Shown: positions 1-9,846 of the stretch, in pieces
How the letters are laid out: each line of letters begins with the position of its first letter
Position numbering within the stretch: the stretch's first letter is position 1
Source: Neocallimastix lanati (nom. inval.)
Lineage: Eukaryota; Neocallimastigomycota; Neocallimastigomycetes; Neocallimastigales; Neocallimastigaceae
DNA length: 30,000 nt
Reading direction: 5' to 3'
Assembly: GCA_016946835.1 (NCBI GenBank)
Contig: JACVTC010000017.1
Span: 1,650,001 to 1,680,000, forward strand
The notes under the pieces: model-generated
Database searches by the model: none
Told to the model about the DNA's origin: nothing
What the model saw: the letters and a program-made list of their open reading frames with translations, nothing else
Translations under genes and position numbers: made by a program

Positions 1-244
1 TAATTTGAATTATTTATTTAAATAATTTTGTTTTAAATTGAAATATTCATTTTTTATTTTTTACATTTATACATATATATATATTTTATTTTATTTTATT
101 TTATTTCATATTATTTTTAATTTATTTTTTTTTTTTTATTTTATTTGGTTTTTATATTTATTATTTTTTTTTTAAAAAAAAAAAAAAAAAAAACTTTGGA
201 ATCCCGAATTCTCCTTCAATTCTAATAAAATTCTTTTATAATAT

Positions 245-1127
245 TTATTTTTCTTCCTCTTTATTATCCTTTGTAGGGTCATTTGATGGATTATTATTAT
301 TATTACTACTACTTTTAACTTTTTGATGAATAGATTCTAATTCATTTTCAAGATGTTGACGTAAACGACGTTCTGCCTCTAAAGTAAGATGTAATGCATT
401 AATTTCTTGTTGCATCTTTTGTTTTTCTTCTTGTAATTGAGAAATTTCTTTTTCATTCTTTGTTATCTTATCTTTTAATGATTGAATGTTTCTATCATTA
501 ATATTTTGTTGAAGTTTTTGTAAATGAACTGAAGTTCTTTGAAGTGTACTATTTATAGTTTCACGAATACTATATATATATAATAAAAAAATATAAAATA
601 AAAAAATAAATAAAATAAAAAATATAAATAAAATAAAATATATAAATAAAATAAAATATATAAATATAATAAAATATATAAATAAAATAAAATATATAAA
701 TATAATAAAATATATAAATAAATAATTAATTAATAAAAATTGAAATTATATTATATATGTTTTTTTCTGTTGCTGTTTTCGCTTTATATTAATATATATA
801 TATATATTTATATAAAAACTTACTTTCCCATGGTATCAGTGAAGATCTTTTGTGGAATAAAAGATTCATCATCCTCAAGAATTTCAAATGGAATAATATT
901 AATATTAAAATTAATTGTATCAAAAACATTTAAAAATCCTGAAATTAAAATAGAATCATCTAAAGTTCTTAGGATAGCCCAATCTTGATAATTATCTCTT
1001 TTTTTTTTTTTTTTTTTTTTTTTAATAAAAATTAATAATAAATAATAAATAATATACATATAATATATTTAATATAATTAATTGACTATTATTATTATTA
1101 TTATTATTTACTATAATTATTTATCAT

Positions 1128-1177
<50 letters not shown>

Positions 1178-1471
1178 AGAGAGAGAGAATATTTACTTTA
1201 AAGCTTTAACGTCATTCATTAATATTTGCCATTGTAAAGAAAAGACCTTGATATAGATATAAATAAGATTATTATTAATTAAATATTTATATATAAATAT
1301 ATATTTTTATTTTTATTTTTTTTTATTTTTTATTTTTTTTTTTTTTTTTTTTTTGAAATAATATAATGTTGGGCTAATTTCTTTTTTATTTATTTATTTA
1401 ATTTTTAATTCTTATATTTTCTAAATTAATTAAATTATATATATTATTATTATTATAATAAACAGTTATAA

Positions 1472-1518
<47 letters not shown>

Positions 1519-1806
1519 TAAAAATGATTATAATAATAATATATAATAATTTACCTGATGGACCAAACTAGCTTGTATCCATATTTTAACCGAAGATATT
1601 ATTTCGTTTTCCTCCTTACAATAATTTGAGACATAATCAACAATACTTAACATATTTCTTGTTATTTCTTGTTTTTTCATATTTATACTATCATTACTTG
1701 TTTTTATATTTTGTTGTTCATTATCTAAGTCTTCCAATGAATTTTTTTTTAAAGTAGAAGAAATGAAATTCCAAACATCTTCTAATAATGGAATGTCTTT
1801 ATTTTC

Positions 1807-1876
<70 letters not shown>

Positions 1877-2285
1877 TATATGTTTTTGTTTAATTTGATT
1901 TAGTTTTTTGTTATAAATACATTTAATAAATAAATAAATAAAAGCGTTATATATAAATATATTTATTAAATAAATAAATAGATAAATAATAATTTTAATA
2001 TTTTTATTAAAGAATCAATTCACAAAAATAAATATGCATAATATTTTTTTTTCTCTAAAATAAAAAAATAAAAATAAATTAAAATTACTTAATCTTACCA
2101 TGTTTAAATCCAAATTGAAGAATACCTTCCATTGTGGAACAAAACTTCTCAAGTTGTGGTTCTTCCTCGGTAATAGGTACCTTACTATCTTGAGAAGCCT
2201 TTTGAACAATGGCATCTAATGAACTTCTAAAATTGTTTAATAATTGGGTTCTTTCCTGTGTTATTAATTCTTTTTCTGTACTCAT
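245..2285 (-). CDS. RUN-domain protein with C-terminal coiled coil, five exons
   Basis: I assembled this spliced gene by eye. The exons, in order of translation, are 2285-2099, 1805-1555, 1246-1197, 997-824 and 569-245. The introns (293, 308, 199 and 254 bp) start GTAAGA, GTAAAT, GTAAAT and GTAAGT and all end in AG, and phases match at every junction, giving 328 residues. Residues 12-205 look like a RUN domain: EKFCSTMEGILQFGFKH fits the usual leucine-rich helix before HGLK, LLEDVWNFI fits the FWDFLE helix, KIWIQASLVHQ fits the conserved RAWIR.AL block, and YQDWAILR with SILISGFLNVF fits the closing helices. Residues about 235-305 are a charged heptad-like coiled coil (KITKNEKEISQLQEEKQKM), followed by a polar Ser/Asn/Lys/Glu tail. 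RUN domains usually bind Rab, Rap or Arf-type GTPases and act on vesicle membranes or motor linkage. The architecture resembles RUFY-type proteins without a FYVE finger. The start at 2285 is the first Met and opens the RUN domain. The exact target GTPase is unknown. Confidence 0.82.
1807..1876. repeat. (ATT)n microsatellite in intron 1 of the RUN gene
   Basis: An almost perfect run of ATT triplets fills the 3' part of the first intron, right against the acceptor AG of exon 2. Such a run can change length between strains and sits where the polypyrimidine tract would normally lie. Confidence 0.85.
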
Positions 2286-2924
2286 TTTAAAATAAAAAAT
2301 TCAATCTCAAATTTATTAAATCACTAATTCATTCAGGAATGAGGATTACATATTTTATAAAAAAAAAAAAAAATACATAAAATGTATAATATAAAATATA
2401 AATTAATTAGAAATTTTATAGAAATTTACATTTATGTTTATAAATATTTTTTTATAAAATACAACAATTCAATTTTATTCTACTACCAGTATTAATATCA
2501 AAGATTTTTTTTTTTTTTTATTTTATTCAACAAAGTAAAATAATTTTAAATTTAAATTTTTTATAAAAAAGGTTTAAAACTATTTCCTATTTAATAAATT
2601 TTATGGCAAAATAATTTTAATAATGTATTTAAAATTATTAAAATTTATAAAGTATTGACATTAACTTTCTAAATTTTATGTATTTATTATAGGTAATCCA
2701 ATTAAAAAATAAAAAAAAAAAAAAAAAAACACCTTTCTTTTATTTCTTATTTTAATTATTTTTTTTTTACGTTACTTTTGTTAATTAATAATTTTCTTTT
2801 TTAATAATTTATATCAAAGTAAAGTCTTTTATTGAAAACTAAATTAAAACTATTATTAAATTTTTTAAAATTATTAAGTAAGATTTATATATATATAACT
2901 TATTTTTTTTGTTTTTAAATATAT

Positions 2925-2969
<45 letters not shown>

Positions 2970-3414
2970 TAATAATCTATTTATTTACTTATCTATATAT
3001 TATTTAATATAAATAAAAAGAAATAAAATAAAAAAAATTTTTTTAATAATTATAAAAATTTTTTATTAGTGATTTTAATTTTTATTGGAGCCAAAAGCTC
3101 TACAAATGAAAATTAAAAAAAATAAAAAAAATATAAATAAAAAAATGATAACAAATGTTAAATATATAATATATATATATATTAACAAAGTTTTAATCAT
3201 TTTATTTCATTTATGGAATAAAACGTATCAAAAAAAAAAAAAAAAAAAAAAAAACGTATAATTTAGGATTTAAAAAAAATTTTTTTTTTTATAAAATCTT
3301 TTGAACCATGCAAACAAAACAAATGTAGAATAAAAAATAAAAAACATTAAAGAAAATAATAAAAATAATAATAAATAAAAATATCATATATAATATTTTA
3401 TAATAATATTTTAA

Positions 3415-3420
<6 letters not shown>

Positions 3421-3472
<52 letters not shown>
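3421..3472. repeat. Poly(A) tract of 52 bases
   Basis: Uninterrupted run of A, the longest homopolymer in the window. It is not next to an identifiable retrotransposed copy, so it is not read as a retroposon tail. Confidence 0.9.
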
Positions 3473-3474
<2 letters not shown>

Positions 3475-3605
3475 TTTTTATATGACAATTTGTAACATTT
3501 TATGTGATGAAATATAATTAAATTAAAATAATTTAAATCCGAAATAAATAGTTATAATGAATTAAGAAGAATTTTTTTTAAAACAGTATCTATATTTAAA
3601 AATAA

Positions 3606-3645
<40 letters not shown>

Positions 3646-3658
3646 TGAACATTAGTAT

Positions 3659-3735
3659 AAAAATATTAAAGAATAAAAATATTAAAGAATAAAAATATTA
3701 AAGAATAAAAATATTAAAGTATAAAAATATTAATA
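3659..3735. repeat. 16-bp minisatellite, about 4.5 copies
   Basis: The unit AAATATTAAAGAATAA starts at 3661, 3677, 3693 and 3709. The fourth copy has a single G-to-T-type change (AAAGTATAA), and a partial copy follows. Confidence 0.85.
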
Positions 3736-3829
3736 AATTTCATTTTAACTCCATAAATCAATGAAATGGAAAAAAAAATGGAAAAATTAATATAAAAATA
3801 AATAAATGGAAAAATTAATAATAATAATA

Positions 3830-3863
<34 letters not shown>

Positions 3864-3866
<3 letters not shown>

Positions 3867-5132
3867 TTTAATAGAATACTTATTGAAAATGGAGAAGATA
3901 TAAATGAAGAAAAAAATTGTGAAACATCATTATTTAACCCATGTAAAAATGAAAATAAAGATTTAATAGAATACTTTAATAGAAAATGGAGCAGATATAA
4001 ATAAAGAAAAACGGAATTATGAAATACCTTTATTATATGCAAATGAATTATGGAAATAAAGATTTAGAAAAATACTTTGTAGTAAAAAATAGATCAGATA
4101 TAAATATTAAAAAAAAAGTATAAAGAAGCACTATTATTTAAGACTTATGAAAATAGAAATAAAGATTTGGTAGAATGTTTAGTAAAAAATGGAGCAGAAA
4201 TAAATAAAGAAAATAAAGATGGTTAAACACCATTATTTAATACACATGAAAATGGAAATAAAGAATTAGTAGAATACTTAGTAGTAGAACATGGAGCAGA
4301 TATAAATAAAGAAGATGAAGATGGTACAACACCATTATTTAAAGCCTGTGAAGGTGGAAATAAAGATTTAATAAAATGTTTAGTGGAACATGGAGCAGAA
4401 ATTAATAAAGAAAATGAAGATGGTACAACACCATTATTTAAGGCAATTAAAAGTGGAAAAAAAGATTTAGAAGAATGTTTAGTGGAACATGGAGCAGATA
4501 TAAATAAAGAAAACTGGAATGGTGAAACGCCATTATTTAATGCATGTAAAAGTGGAAATAAAGATTTAGTAGAATGTTTAGTGGAACATGGAGCAAAAAT
4601 AAATAAAAAAGATGAAGTTGGTGTAACACCATTATTTAAAGCAGTTGAAAGTAGAAATAAAGATTTAGTAAAATACTTAATAAAACATGAAGCAAATATT
4701 AATAAAAAAAATAAAGATGGGAAAACACCATTATTTAAGGCAGTTGAAAGTAGAAATAAAGATTTAGTAAAATACTTAATAAAACATGAAGCAAATATTA
4801 ATAAAAAAAATAAAGATGATGGTGAAACACCATTATTTAAGGCAATTGAAAGTGGAAATAAAGATTTAGTAGAATGTTTAGTGGAACTTGGAGCAGATAT
4901 AAATAAAGAATGGATCAGTGAAGCACCATTATTTAGAGCAATTAAAAGTGGAAATAAAAATTTAGTAGAATACTTAGTGTTAGAACATAGAGCAAATATA
5001 AATAAAGAAAATGAAGATGGTGAAACACCATTATTTAAGGCATGTAAAAGTGGAAATAAAGATTTAGTAGAATACTTAGTGGTAGAACATAGAGCAGATA
5101 TAAATAAAAAAAATAAATATGGAAAAACATCT
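3864..5132 (+). pseudogene. Ankyrin locus L1: decayed, truncated at both ends
   Basis: Ankyrin repeats related to those of L2 are readable throughout, but the locus is broken. The basic N-terminal region is missing, and the first readable repeat (LIEYL..ENGEDIN) follows directly on a poly(A) run. From 3864 to 4226 the frame shifts several times: a base is lost near 3882, one T is gained near 3973, another shift follows near 4040, and an in-frame TAA stands at 4224-4226. From 4227 to 5132 one frame stays open for about nine repeats. Its first Met is at 4383 and the frame runs to a TGA at 5154-5156. The repeats match the 33-residue consensus with TPLF in place of the usual TPLH. At 5131-5133 the coding text stops after GKTS, exactly where L2 and L3 would continue to their C-terminal cap, and is replaced by the duplicated upstream DNA of L2. 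A short protein from 4383 is possible but more likely non-functional. Confidence 0.8.
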
Positions 5133-5728
5133 ACGTACGGAGAAAGAATACCTTGAAGTTTTTGTTCATATTCTTTAAATACCACAAGAAAACTACAGTT
5201 TGGTATTTGATTATTCTGAAAGTTTATCAAACTCTCTTTCTTTTTTCTTTTTTATATTAAATAATTATAAAAAAACAAATGTTATGTAATAAAAGATTAT
5301 TAAAAACAATAAATTTAATAAAATTGAAAAATAAAATATTATTAAAATTATGAATTTTTTTTTTTTTTTTTTTTTTTATATTATATTTTTATTTTTATAT
5401 AAATATATTATTTAATTATTATTTAATAAAAATAAATTTTAAAATTCATTTTTAAAAATAAAAAGAAAAGAATTAAAATAAATATAAATTTAAAAGGTGG
5501 GTTAATATGTTAATATTCTATTTTTAAATTTAATTTTTTTTTTTTTAAAAAGAAAAACTTTAATAATTAATTATATAAAATTATAATTATAAATTTCAAA
5601 AAAGAAAGATTTTTTTTTTTTTTTTTTTTTTTCTGATAGTTAAACTTTATTTTTATATAAAATTTTTTAAATATAATGAAATTAATAATAAAAATGAAAA
5701 TAGTAATATATATATATATATAATTTAT

Positions 5729-5785
5729 TTCGGACATAGATCTCTTTTAATCGATTGAATATTCTTTTTAAATTTTATTTCTATT
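5729..5785 (+). promoter_or_regulatory. Conserved upstream box of the ankyrin family
   Basis: A segment containing CGGACATAGATCTCTTTTAA and then a TTGAATATTCTTTT core stands 385 bases before the L2 start. Related boxes occur at 14099-14155 (384 before L3), 16139-16195 (about 320 before L4) and 17836-17890 (about 327 before L5). L4 and L5 upstream DNA has otherwise diverged a lot, so conservation here suggests a regulatory or core-promoter role. Simple common descent could also explain it. No named factor site is recognised. Confidence 0.4.
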
Positions 5786-6040
5786 TATTATAATTATTTT
5801 AATTATTTAATGTATAAATATAAATATAAATATAAATATAAATATATTGTATTATATAGAATGAATTTATAATACAATCATAAATATTAATACAATTCTT
5901 TTCTATTTTAATTTTTTATTTTTAAAAATTAATAATTTATTTATTTATTATATAATCAATAGCTTTAATAAATATTATTTATATATTTATTTATTTTAGC
6001 TGAAAATAAAAAAAAATAAAAAAAAAGAATTAATTTTCAA

Positions 6041-6073
6041 ATGGAAAAAGATAGAACAAAAAAAAAAAAATAA
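6041..6073 (+). other. Short upstream reading frame in the L2 leader
   Basis: An ATG 75 bases before the L2 start opens a ten-codon frame (MEKDRTKKKK) that ends at TAA 6071-6073. In L3 the same ATG (14411) opens a slightly longer frame ending at 14455, because one A is missing from the homopolymer. Whether it lies in the transcript is unknown. If so it could lower translation of the main frame. Confidence 0.3.
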
Positions 6074-6115
6074 TAAAAAAAATTAATAATAAGCACGGTA
6101 TCAAATAAAAGTAAT

Positions 6116-9100
6116 ATGAATAAACGTAAAAAGAAGAGAGATATAAAATCGAATGAATATAATAATAATAGACATACCTCTATAAGATTAAAAACTGTAA
6201 CAAATAATCAAGAAAATGATTTATATATAACTTCTTCTGAAATAAAAAAATTAATAAAGAATTCTAATTTAGAGGATTTAAAAAATATTTTCGACAATTC
6301 AAAATTTTATGATAATGAATTTATTAAATGTTTACTCTTTCTATATAAAAATAAAACTCCTATTAAGAATTTAAATTATGAAATTTCTAAAGACAAATAT
6401 AAAATTACATTAAATAATAAAAATATATTTATAATCGAAAATGAAAATATAAATTTATTAAAATATTTAGTAGTACATGGAGTAGCTCTATGTAAAATAG
6501 CTTATAAGAATGGTGAAATATCTTTATTTAAGGCTTGTGAAAGTAGAAATATTGATTTAGTAAAATACTTAATAGAACATGGAGCAAATATTAATAAAAA
6601 AAATGAATTTGGTGAAACACCATTATTTAAAGCAATTGAAATTGGAAATAAAGATTTAGTAGCATACTTAGTAGAAAATGGAGCAGATATAAATAAAGAA
6701 AATAAATTTGGTGAAACACCATTATTTAAGGCCTGTGAAAGTGGAAATAAAGATTTAGTAGAATGTTTAGTAGAACATGGAGCAGAAATAAATAAAGAAA
6801 ACTGGAATGGTGAAACACCATTATTTAAGGCCTGTGAAAGTGGAAATAAAGATTTAGTAGAATGTTTAGTGGAACATGGAGCAGAAATAAATAAAGAAGA
6901 TGAAGATGGTGAAACACCATTATTTAAGGCAATTGAAAGTGGAAAAAAAGATTTAGTAGAATGTTTAGTAGAACATGGAGCAGATATAAATAAAGAATGG
7001 ATCGGTGAAACACCATTATTTAGGGTAATTAAAAGTGGAAATAAAGATTTAGTAGAATGCTTAGTAAAACATGGAGCAGATATAAATAAAGAAAATGAAT
7101 TTGGTGAAACACCATTATTTAGGGCAATTAAAAGTGGAAATAAAGATTTAGTAGAATGCTTAGTAAAACATGGAGCAGATATAAATAAAGAAAATAGATA
7201 TGGTGAAACACCATTATATAAGGCCTGTGAAAGTGGAAATAAAGATTTAGTATCATACTTAGTAGAAAATGGAGCAGATACAAATAAAGAAAAATGGATT
7301 GGTGAAACACCATTATTTAAAGCCTGTGAAAGTGGAAATAAAGATTTAGTAGAATACTTAGTAGAAAATGGAATAGATATAAATAAAGAAAATAGATATG
7401 GTGAAACACCACTATTTAATGCATGTAAAAGTGGAAATAAAGATTTAGTAGAATGTTTAGTGGAACATGGAGCAGAAATAAATAAAGAAGATGAAGATGG
7501 TAAAACACCATTATTTAAGGCAGTTGAAAGTGGAAATAAAGATTTAGTAAAATACTTAATAGAAAATAGAGCAGATATAAATAAAGAAAATAGATATGGT
7601 GAAACACCATTATTTGAGGCATTTAAAAGTGGAAATAAAGATTTAGTAGAATACTTAGTGGTAGAACATAGAGCAGATATAAATAAAGAAAATGAAGATG
7701 GTGAAACACCATTAATTAAGGCATTTAAAAGTGGAAATAAAGATTTAGTAGCACACTTAGTAGAAAATGGAATAGATATAAATAAAGAAAATAGATATGG
7801 TGAAACACCACTATTTAATGCATGTAAAAGTGGAAATAAAGATTTAGTAGAATGTTTAGTGGAACATGGAGCAGATATAAATAAAGAAAACTGGAATGGT
7901 GAAACATCATTATTCAAGGCCTGTGAAAGTGGAAATAAAGATTTATTAGATTATTTAGTAGTAAAACATGGAGCAGATATAAATAAAGAAAATGAAGATG
8001 GTGAAACACCATTATTTAAGGCCTGTGAAAGTGGAAATAAAGATTTAGTAGAATATTTAATAAAACATGGAACAGATATTAATAAAAAAAATAGATATGG
8101 TGAAACACCATTAATTAAGGCAATTAAAAGTGGAAATAAAGATTTAATAGCATACTTAGTAGAACATGGAGCTGATATAAATAAAGAAAATAGATATGGT
8201 GAAACACCATTATTTAAGGCTTGTGAAAGTGGAAATAAAGATTTAGTAAAATACTTAATAGAAAATGGAGCTGATATAAATAAAGAAAATAGATATGGTG
8301 AAACATCATTATTCAAGGCCTGTGAAAGTGGAAATAAAGATTTATTAGATTATTTAGTAGTAAAACATGGAGCAGATATAAATAAAGAAAATGAAGATGG
8401 TGAAACACCATTATTTAAGGCCTGTGAAAGTGGAAATAAAGATTTAGTAGAATATTTAATAAAACATGGAACAGATATTAATAAAAAAAATAGATATGGT
8501 GAAACACCATTAATTAAGGCAATTAAAAGTGGAAATAAAGATTTAATAGCATACTTAGTAGAACATGGAGCTGATATAAATAAAGAAAATAGATATGGTG
8601 AAACACCATTATTTAAGGCTTGTGAAAGTGGAAATAAAGATTTAGTAAAATACTTAATAGAAAATGGAGCTGATATAAATAAAGAAAATAGATATGGTGA
8701 AACATCATTATTCAAGGCCTGTGAAAGTGGAAATAAAGATTTATTAGATTATTTAGTAGTAAAACATGGAGCAGATATAAATAAAGAAAATGAAGATGGT
8801 GAAACACCATTATTTAAGGCCTGTGAAAGTGGAAATAAAGATTTAGTAGAATATTTAATAAAACATGGAACAGATATTAATAAAAAAAATAGATATGGTG
8901 AAACACCATTAATTAAGGCAATTAAAAGTGGAAATAAAGATTTAATAGCATACTTAGTAGAACATGGAGCTGATATAAATAAAGAAAATAGATATGGTGA
9001 AACACCATTATTTAAGGCTTGTGAAAGTGGAAATAAAGATTTAGTAAAATACTTAATAGAAAATGGAGCTGATATAAATAAAGAAAATAGATATGGTGAA

Positions 9101-9835
9101 ACACCATTAATTAAGGCAATTAAAAGTGGAAATAAAGATTTAATAGCATACTTAGTAGAACATGGAGCTGATATAAATAAAGAAAATAGATATGGTGAAA
9201 CACCATTATTTAAGGCTTGTAAAATTGGAAATAAATATTTAGTAAAATACTTAATAAAACATGGAGCAAATATTAATAAAAAAAATAAAGATGGGAAAAC
9301 ACCATTATTTAAGGCAGTTAAAAGTGGAAATAAAGATTTAGTAGCATACTTAGTAGAAAATGGAGCAGATATAAATAAAGAAAATAGATATGGTGAAACA
9401 CCATTATTTAAGGCTTGTGAAAGTGGAAATAAAGATTTAGTAAAATACTTAATAGAAAATGGAGCTGATATAAATAAAGAAAATAGATATGGTGAAACAC
9501 CATTAATTAAGGCAATTAAAAGTGGAAATAAAGATTTAATAGCATACTTAGTAGAACATGGAGCTGATATAAATAAAGAAAATAGATATGGTGAAACATC
9601 ATTATTTAAGGCCTGTGAAAGTGGAAATAAAGATTTAGTAGAATACTTAATAGAACATGGAGCATATATAAATAAAGAAAATGAAGATGGTGAAACATCA
9701 TTATTTAAGGCCTGTGAAAGTGGAAATAAATATTTAGTAGAATACTTAGTAGAAAATGGAGCTGATATAAATAAAGAAAATGAAGATGGTGAAACGCCAT
9801 TATTTAAGACCTGTGAAAGTGGAAATAAAATTTAA
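6116..9835 (+). CDS. Giant ankyrin-repeat protein L2, N-terminal part (1,239 residues to the frameshift)
   Basis: The protein starts with a lysine/arginine-rich segment (MNKRKKKRDIK, a possible nuclear signal), then a non-repetitive or strongly diverged region to about residue 130. After that come about 33 ankyrin repeats of 33 residues, up to residue 1,239. The repeat consensus has GETPLFKACESGNKDLVEYL followed by V(E/K)(H/N)GADINKEN. TPLF stands where most families have TPLH, and many repeats carry a Cys (KACE). Some repeats have 34 residues, with an extra Val in YLVVEHG or YLVVKHG. The start is chosen because the leader TATCAAATAAAAGTAATATG is kept at L3 and largely at L4 and L5. No signal peptide or membrane segment is seen, so an intracellular scaffold is likely; partners are unknown. 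The frame ends at TAA 9833-9835 after a single-base loss near 9829, and the repeats continue in the next frame to 12867. The minus strand stays open for long stretches only because of codon composition. Confidence 0.85.
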   Translation: MNKRKKKRDIKSNEYNNNRHTSIRLKTVTNNQENDLYITSSEIKKLIKNSNLEDLKNIFDNSKFYDNEFIKCLLFLYKNKTPIKNLNYEISKDKYKITLNNKNIFIIENENINLLKYLVVHGVALCKIAYKNGEISLFKACESRNIDLVKYLIEHGANINKKNEFGETPLFKAIEIGNKDLVAYLVENGADINKENKFGETPLFKACESGNKDLVECLVEHGAEINKENWNGETPLFKACESGNKDLVECLVEHGAEINKEDEDGETPLFKAIESGKKDLVECLVEHGADINKEWIGETPLFRVIKSGNKDLVECLVKHGADINKENEFGETPLFRAIKSGNKDLVECLVKHGADINKENRYGETPLYKACESGNKDLVSYLVENGADTNKEKWIGETPLFKACESGNKDLVEYLVENGIDINKENRYGETPLFNACKSGNKDLVECLVEHGAEINKEDEDGKTPLFKAVESGNKDLVKYLIENRADINKENRYGETPLFEAFKSGNKDLVEYLVVEHRADINKENEDGETPLIKAFKSGNKDLVAHLVENGIDINKENRYGETPLFNACKSGNKDLVECLVEHGADINKENWNGETSLFKACESGNKDLLDYLVVKHGADINKENEDGETPLFKACESGNKDLVEYLIKHGTDINKKNRYGETPLIKAIKSGNKDLIAYLVEHGADINKENRYGETPLFKACESGNKDLVKYLIENGADINKENRYGETSLFKACESGNKDLLDYLVVKHGADINKENEDGETPLFKACESGNKDLVEYLIKHGTDINKKNRYGETPLIKAIKSGNKDLIAYLVEHGADINKENRYGETPLFKACESGNKDLVKYLIENGADINKENRYGETSLFKACESGNKDLLDYLVVKHGADINKENEDGETPLFKACESGNKDLVEYLIKHGTDINKKNRYGETPLIKAIKSGNKDLIAYLVEHGADINKENRYGETPLFKACESGNKDLVKYLIENGADINKENRYGETPLIKAIKSGNKDLIAYLVEHGADINKENRYGETPLFKACKIGNKYLVKYLIKHGANINKKNKDGKTPLFKAVKSGNKDLVAYLVENGADINKENRYGETPLFKACESGNKDLVKYLIENGADINKENRYGETPLIKAIKSGNKDLIAYLVEHGADINKENRYGETSLFKACESGNKDLVEYLIEHGAYINKENEDGETSLFKACESGNKYLVEYLVENGADINKENEDGETPLFKTCESGNKI
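6760..7300 (+). repeat. Block of about five ankyrin repeats copied 3,077 bases downstream
   Basis: The order of variant repeats here (NWNG, EDG, EWIG, EFG, RYG with LYKACE) recurs at 9837-10377 with constant offset 3077. The unusual 31-residue spacing at INKEWIGETPLF is kept in both copies. Differences are scattered single bases, so this is an older copy than the 399-bp triplication. Confidence 0.8.
7898..9094 (+). repeat. Higher-order tandem repeat, 399 bp x 3, four ankyrin repeats per unit
   Basis: Units start at 7898, 8297 and 8696. Each encodes four ankyrin repeats (133 residues; one repeat has 34) beginning GETSLFKACESGNKDLLDYL. By eye I find no differences between units, so the triplication is recent or kept uniform by gene conversion. 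Copy number in an assembly could be wrong for such identical units. Confidence 0.9.
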
Positions 9836-9846
9836 TAGAATGTTTA

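Larger units (their letters stand above)
2286..3863. other. Gene-free AT-rich intergenic DNA
   Basis: This stretch lies between the 5' end of the RUN gene and the decayed ankyrin locus L1. It holds the promoter side of the RUN gene, an (ATTT)n run near 2922-2966, several A and T homopolymers and a 16-bp minisatellite. I see no open frame with coding-like composition on either strand and no tRNA-like fold. Confidence 0.6.
5133..6764 (+). repeat. Segmental duplication copy A (upstream region and N-terminus of L2)
   Basis: This matches 13486-15133 almost base for base. Differences are mainly homopolymer length and a few substitutions. It holds 113 bases of a more complex sequence (5133-5245), about 870 bases of AT-rich upstream DNA, and the first about 216 codons of L2. 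The left edge is sharp: before ACGTACGG the two copies have nothing in common. At the right edge the copies part at GAATG (6765) versus GAATA (15134), inside an ankyrin repeat. Confidence 0.9.

Noticed and set aside
740-988. Plus-strand frame of 82 residues in the RUN gene
   Set aside because: It is the shadow of exon 4 plus TA-rich intron text; the minus-strand exon keeps phase and RUN motifs.
2920-2970. CRISPR-like or other spaced repeat in the (ATTT)n region
   Set aside because: It is an uninterrupted tetranucleotide microsatellite without spacers, and the DNA is clearly eukaryotic.
3815-4042. Minus-strand frame of 75 residues ending in poly-Phe/Tyr
   Set aside because: Antisense of decayed L1 repeats joined to a poly(A)/(TAA)n run.
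6502-7917. Very long open frame on the minus strand across the ankyrin array (471 codons, Ser/Phe/Leu-rich), and similar ones at 4223-5230, 7951-8316, 8350-8715 and 18575-19027
   Set aside because: These are the antisense of the ankyrin codons. The repeat has no stop in that register, the text has the same 33-residue period, and starts and ends fall inside repeats.
9822-9836. Programmed -1 frameshift to join the two halves of L2
   Set aside because: The zero-frame codons are AAT AAA ATT, which is not a canonical X XXY YYZ slippery site, and the difference from the family text is simply one missing G.
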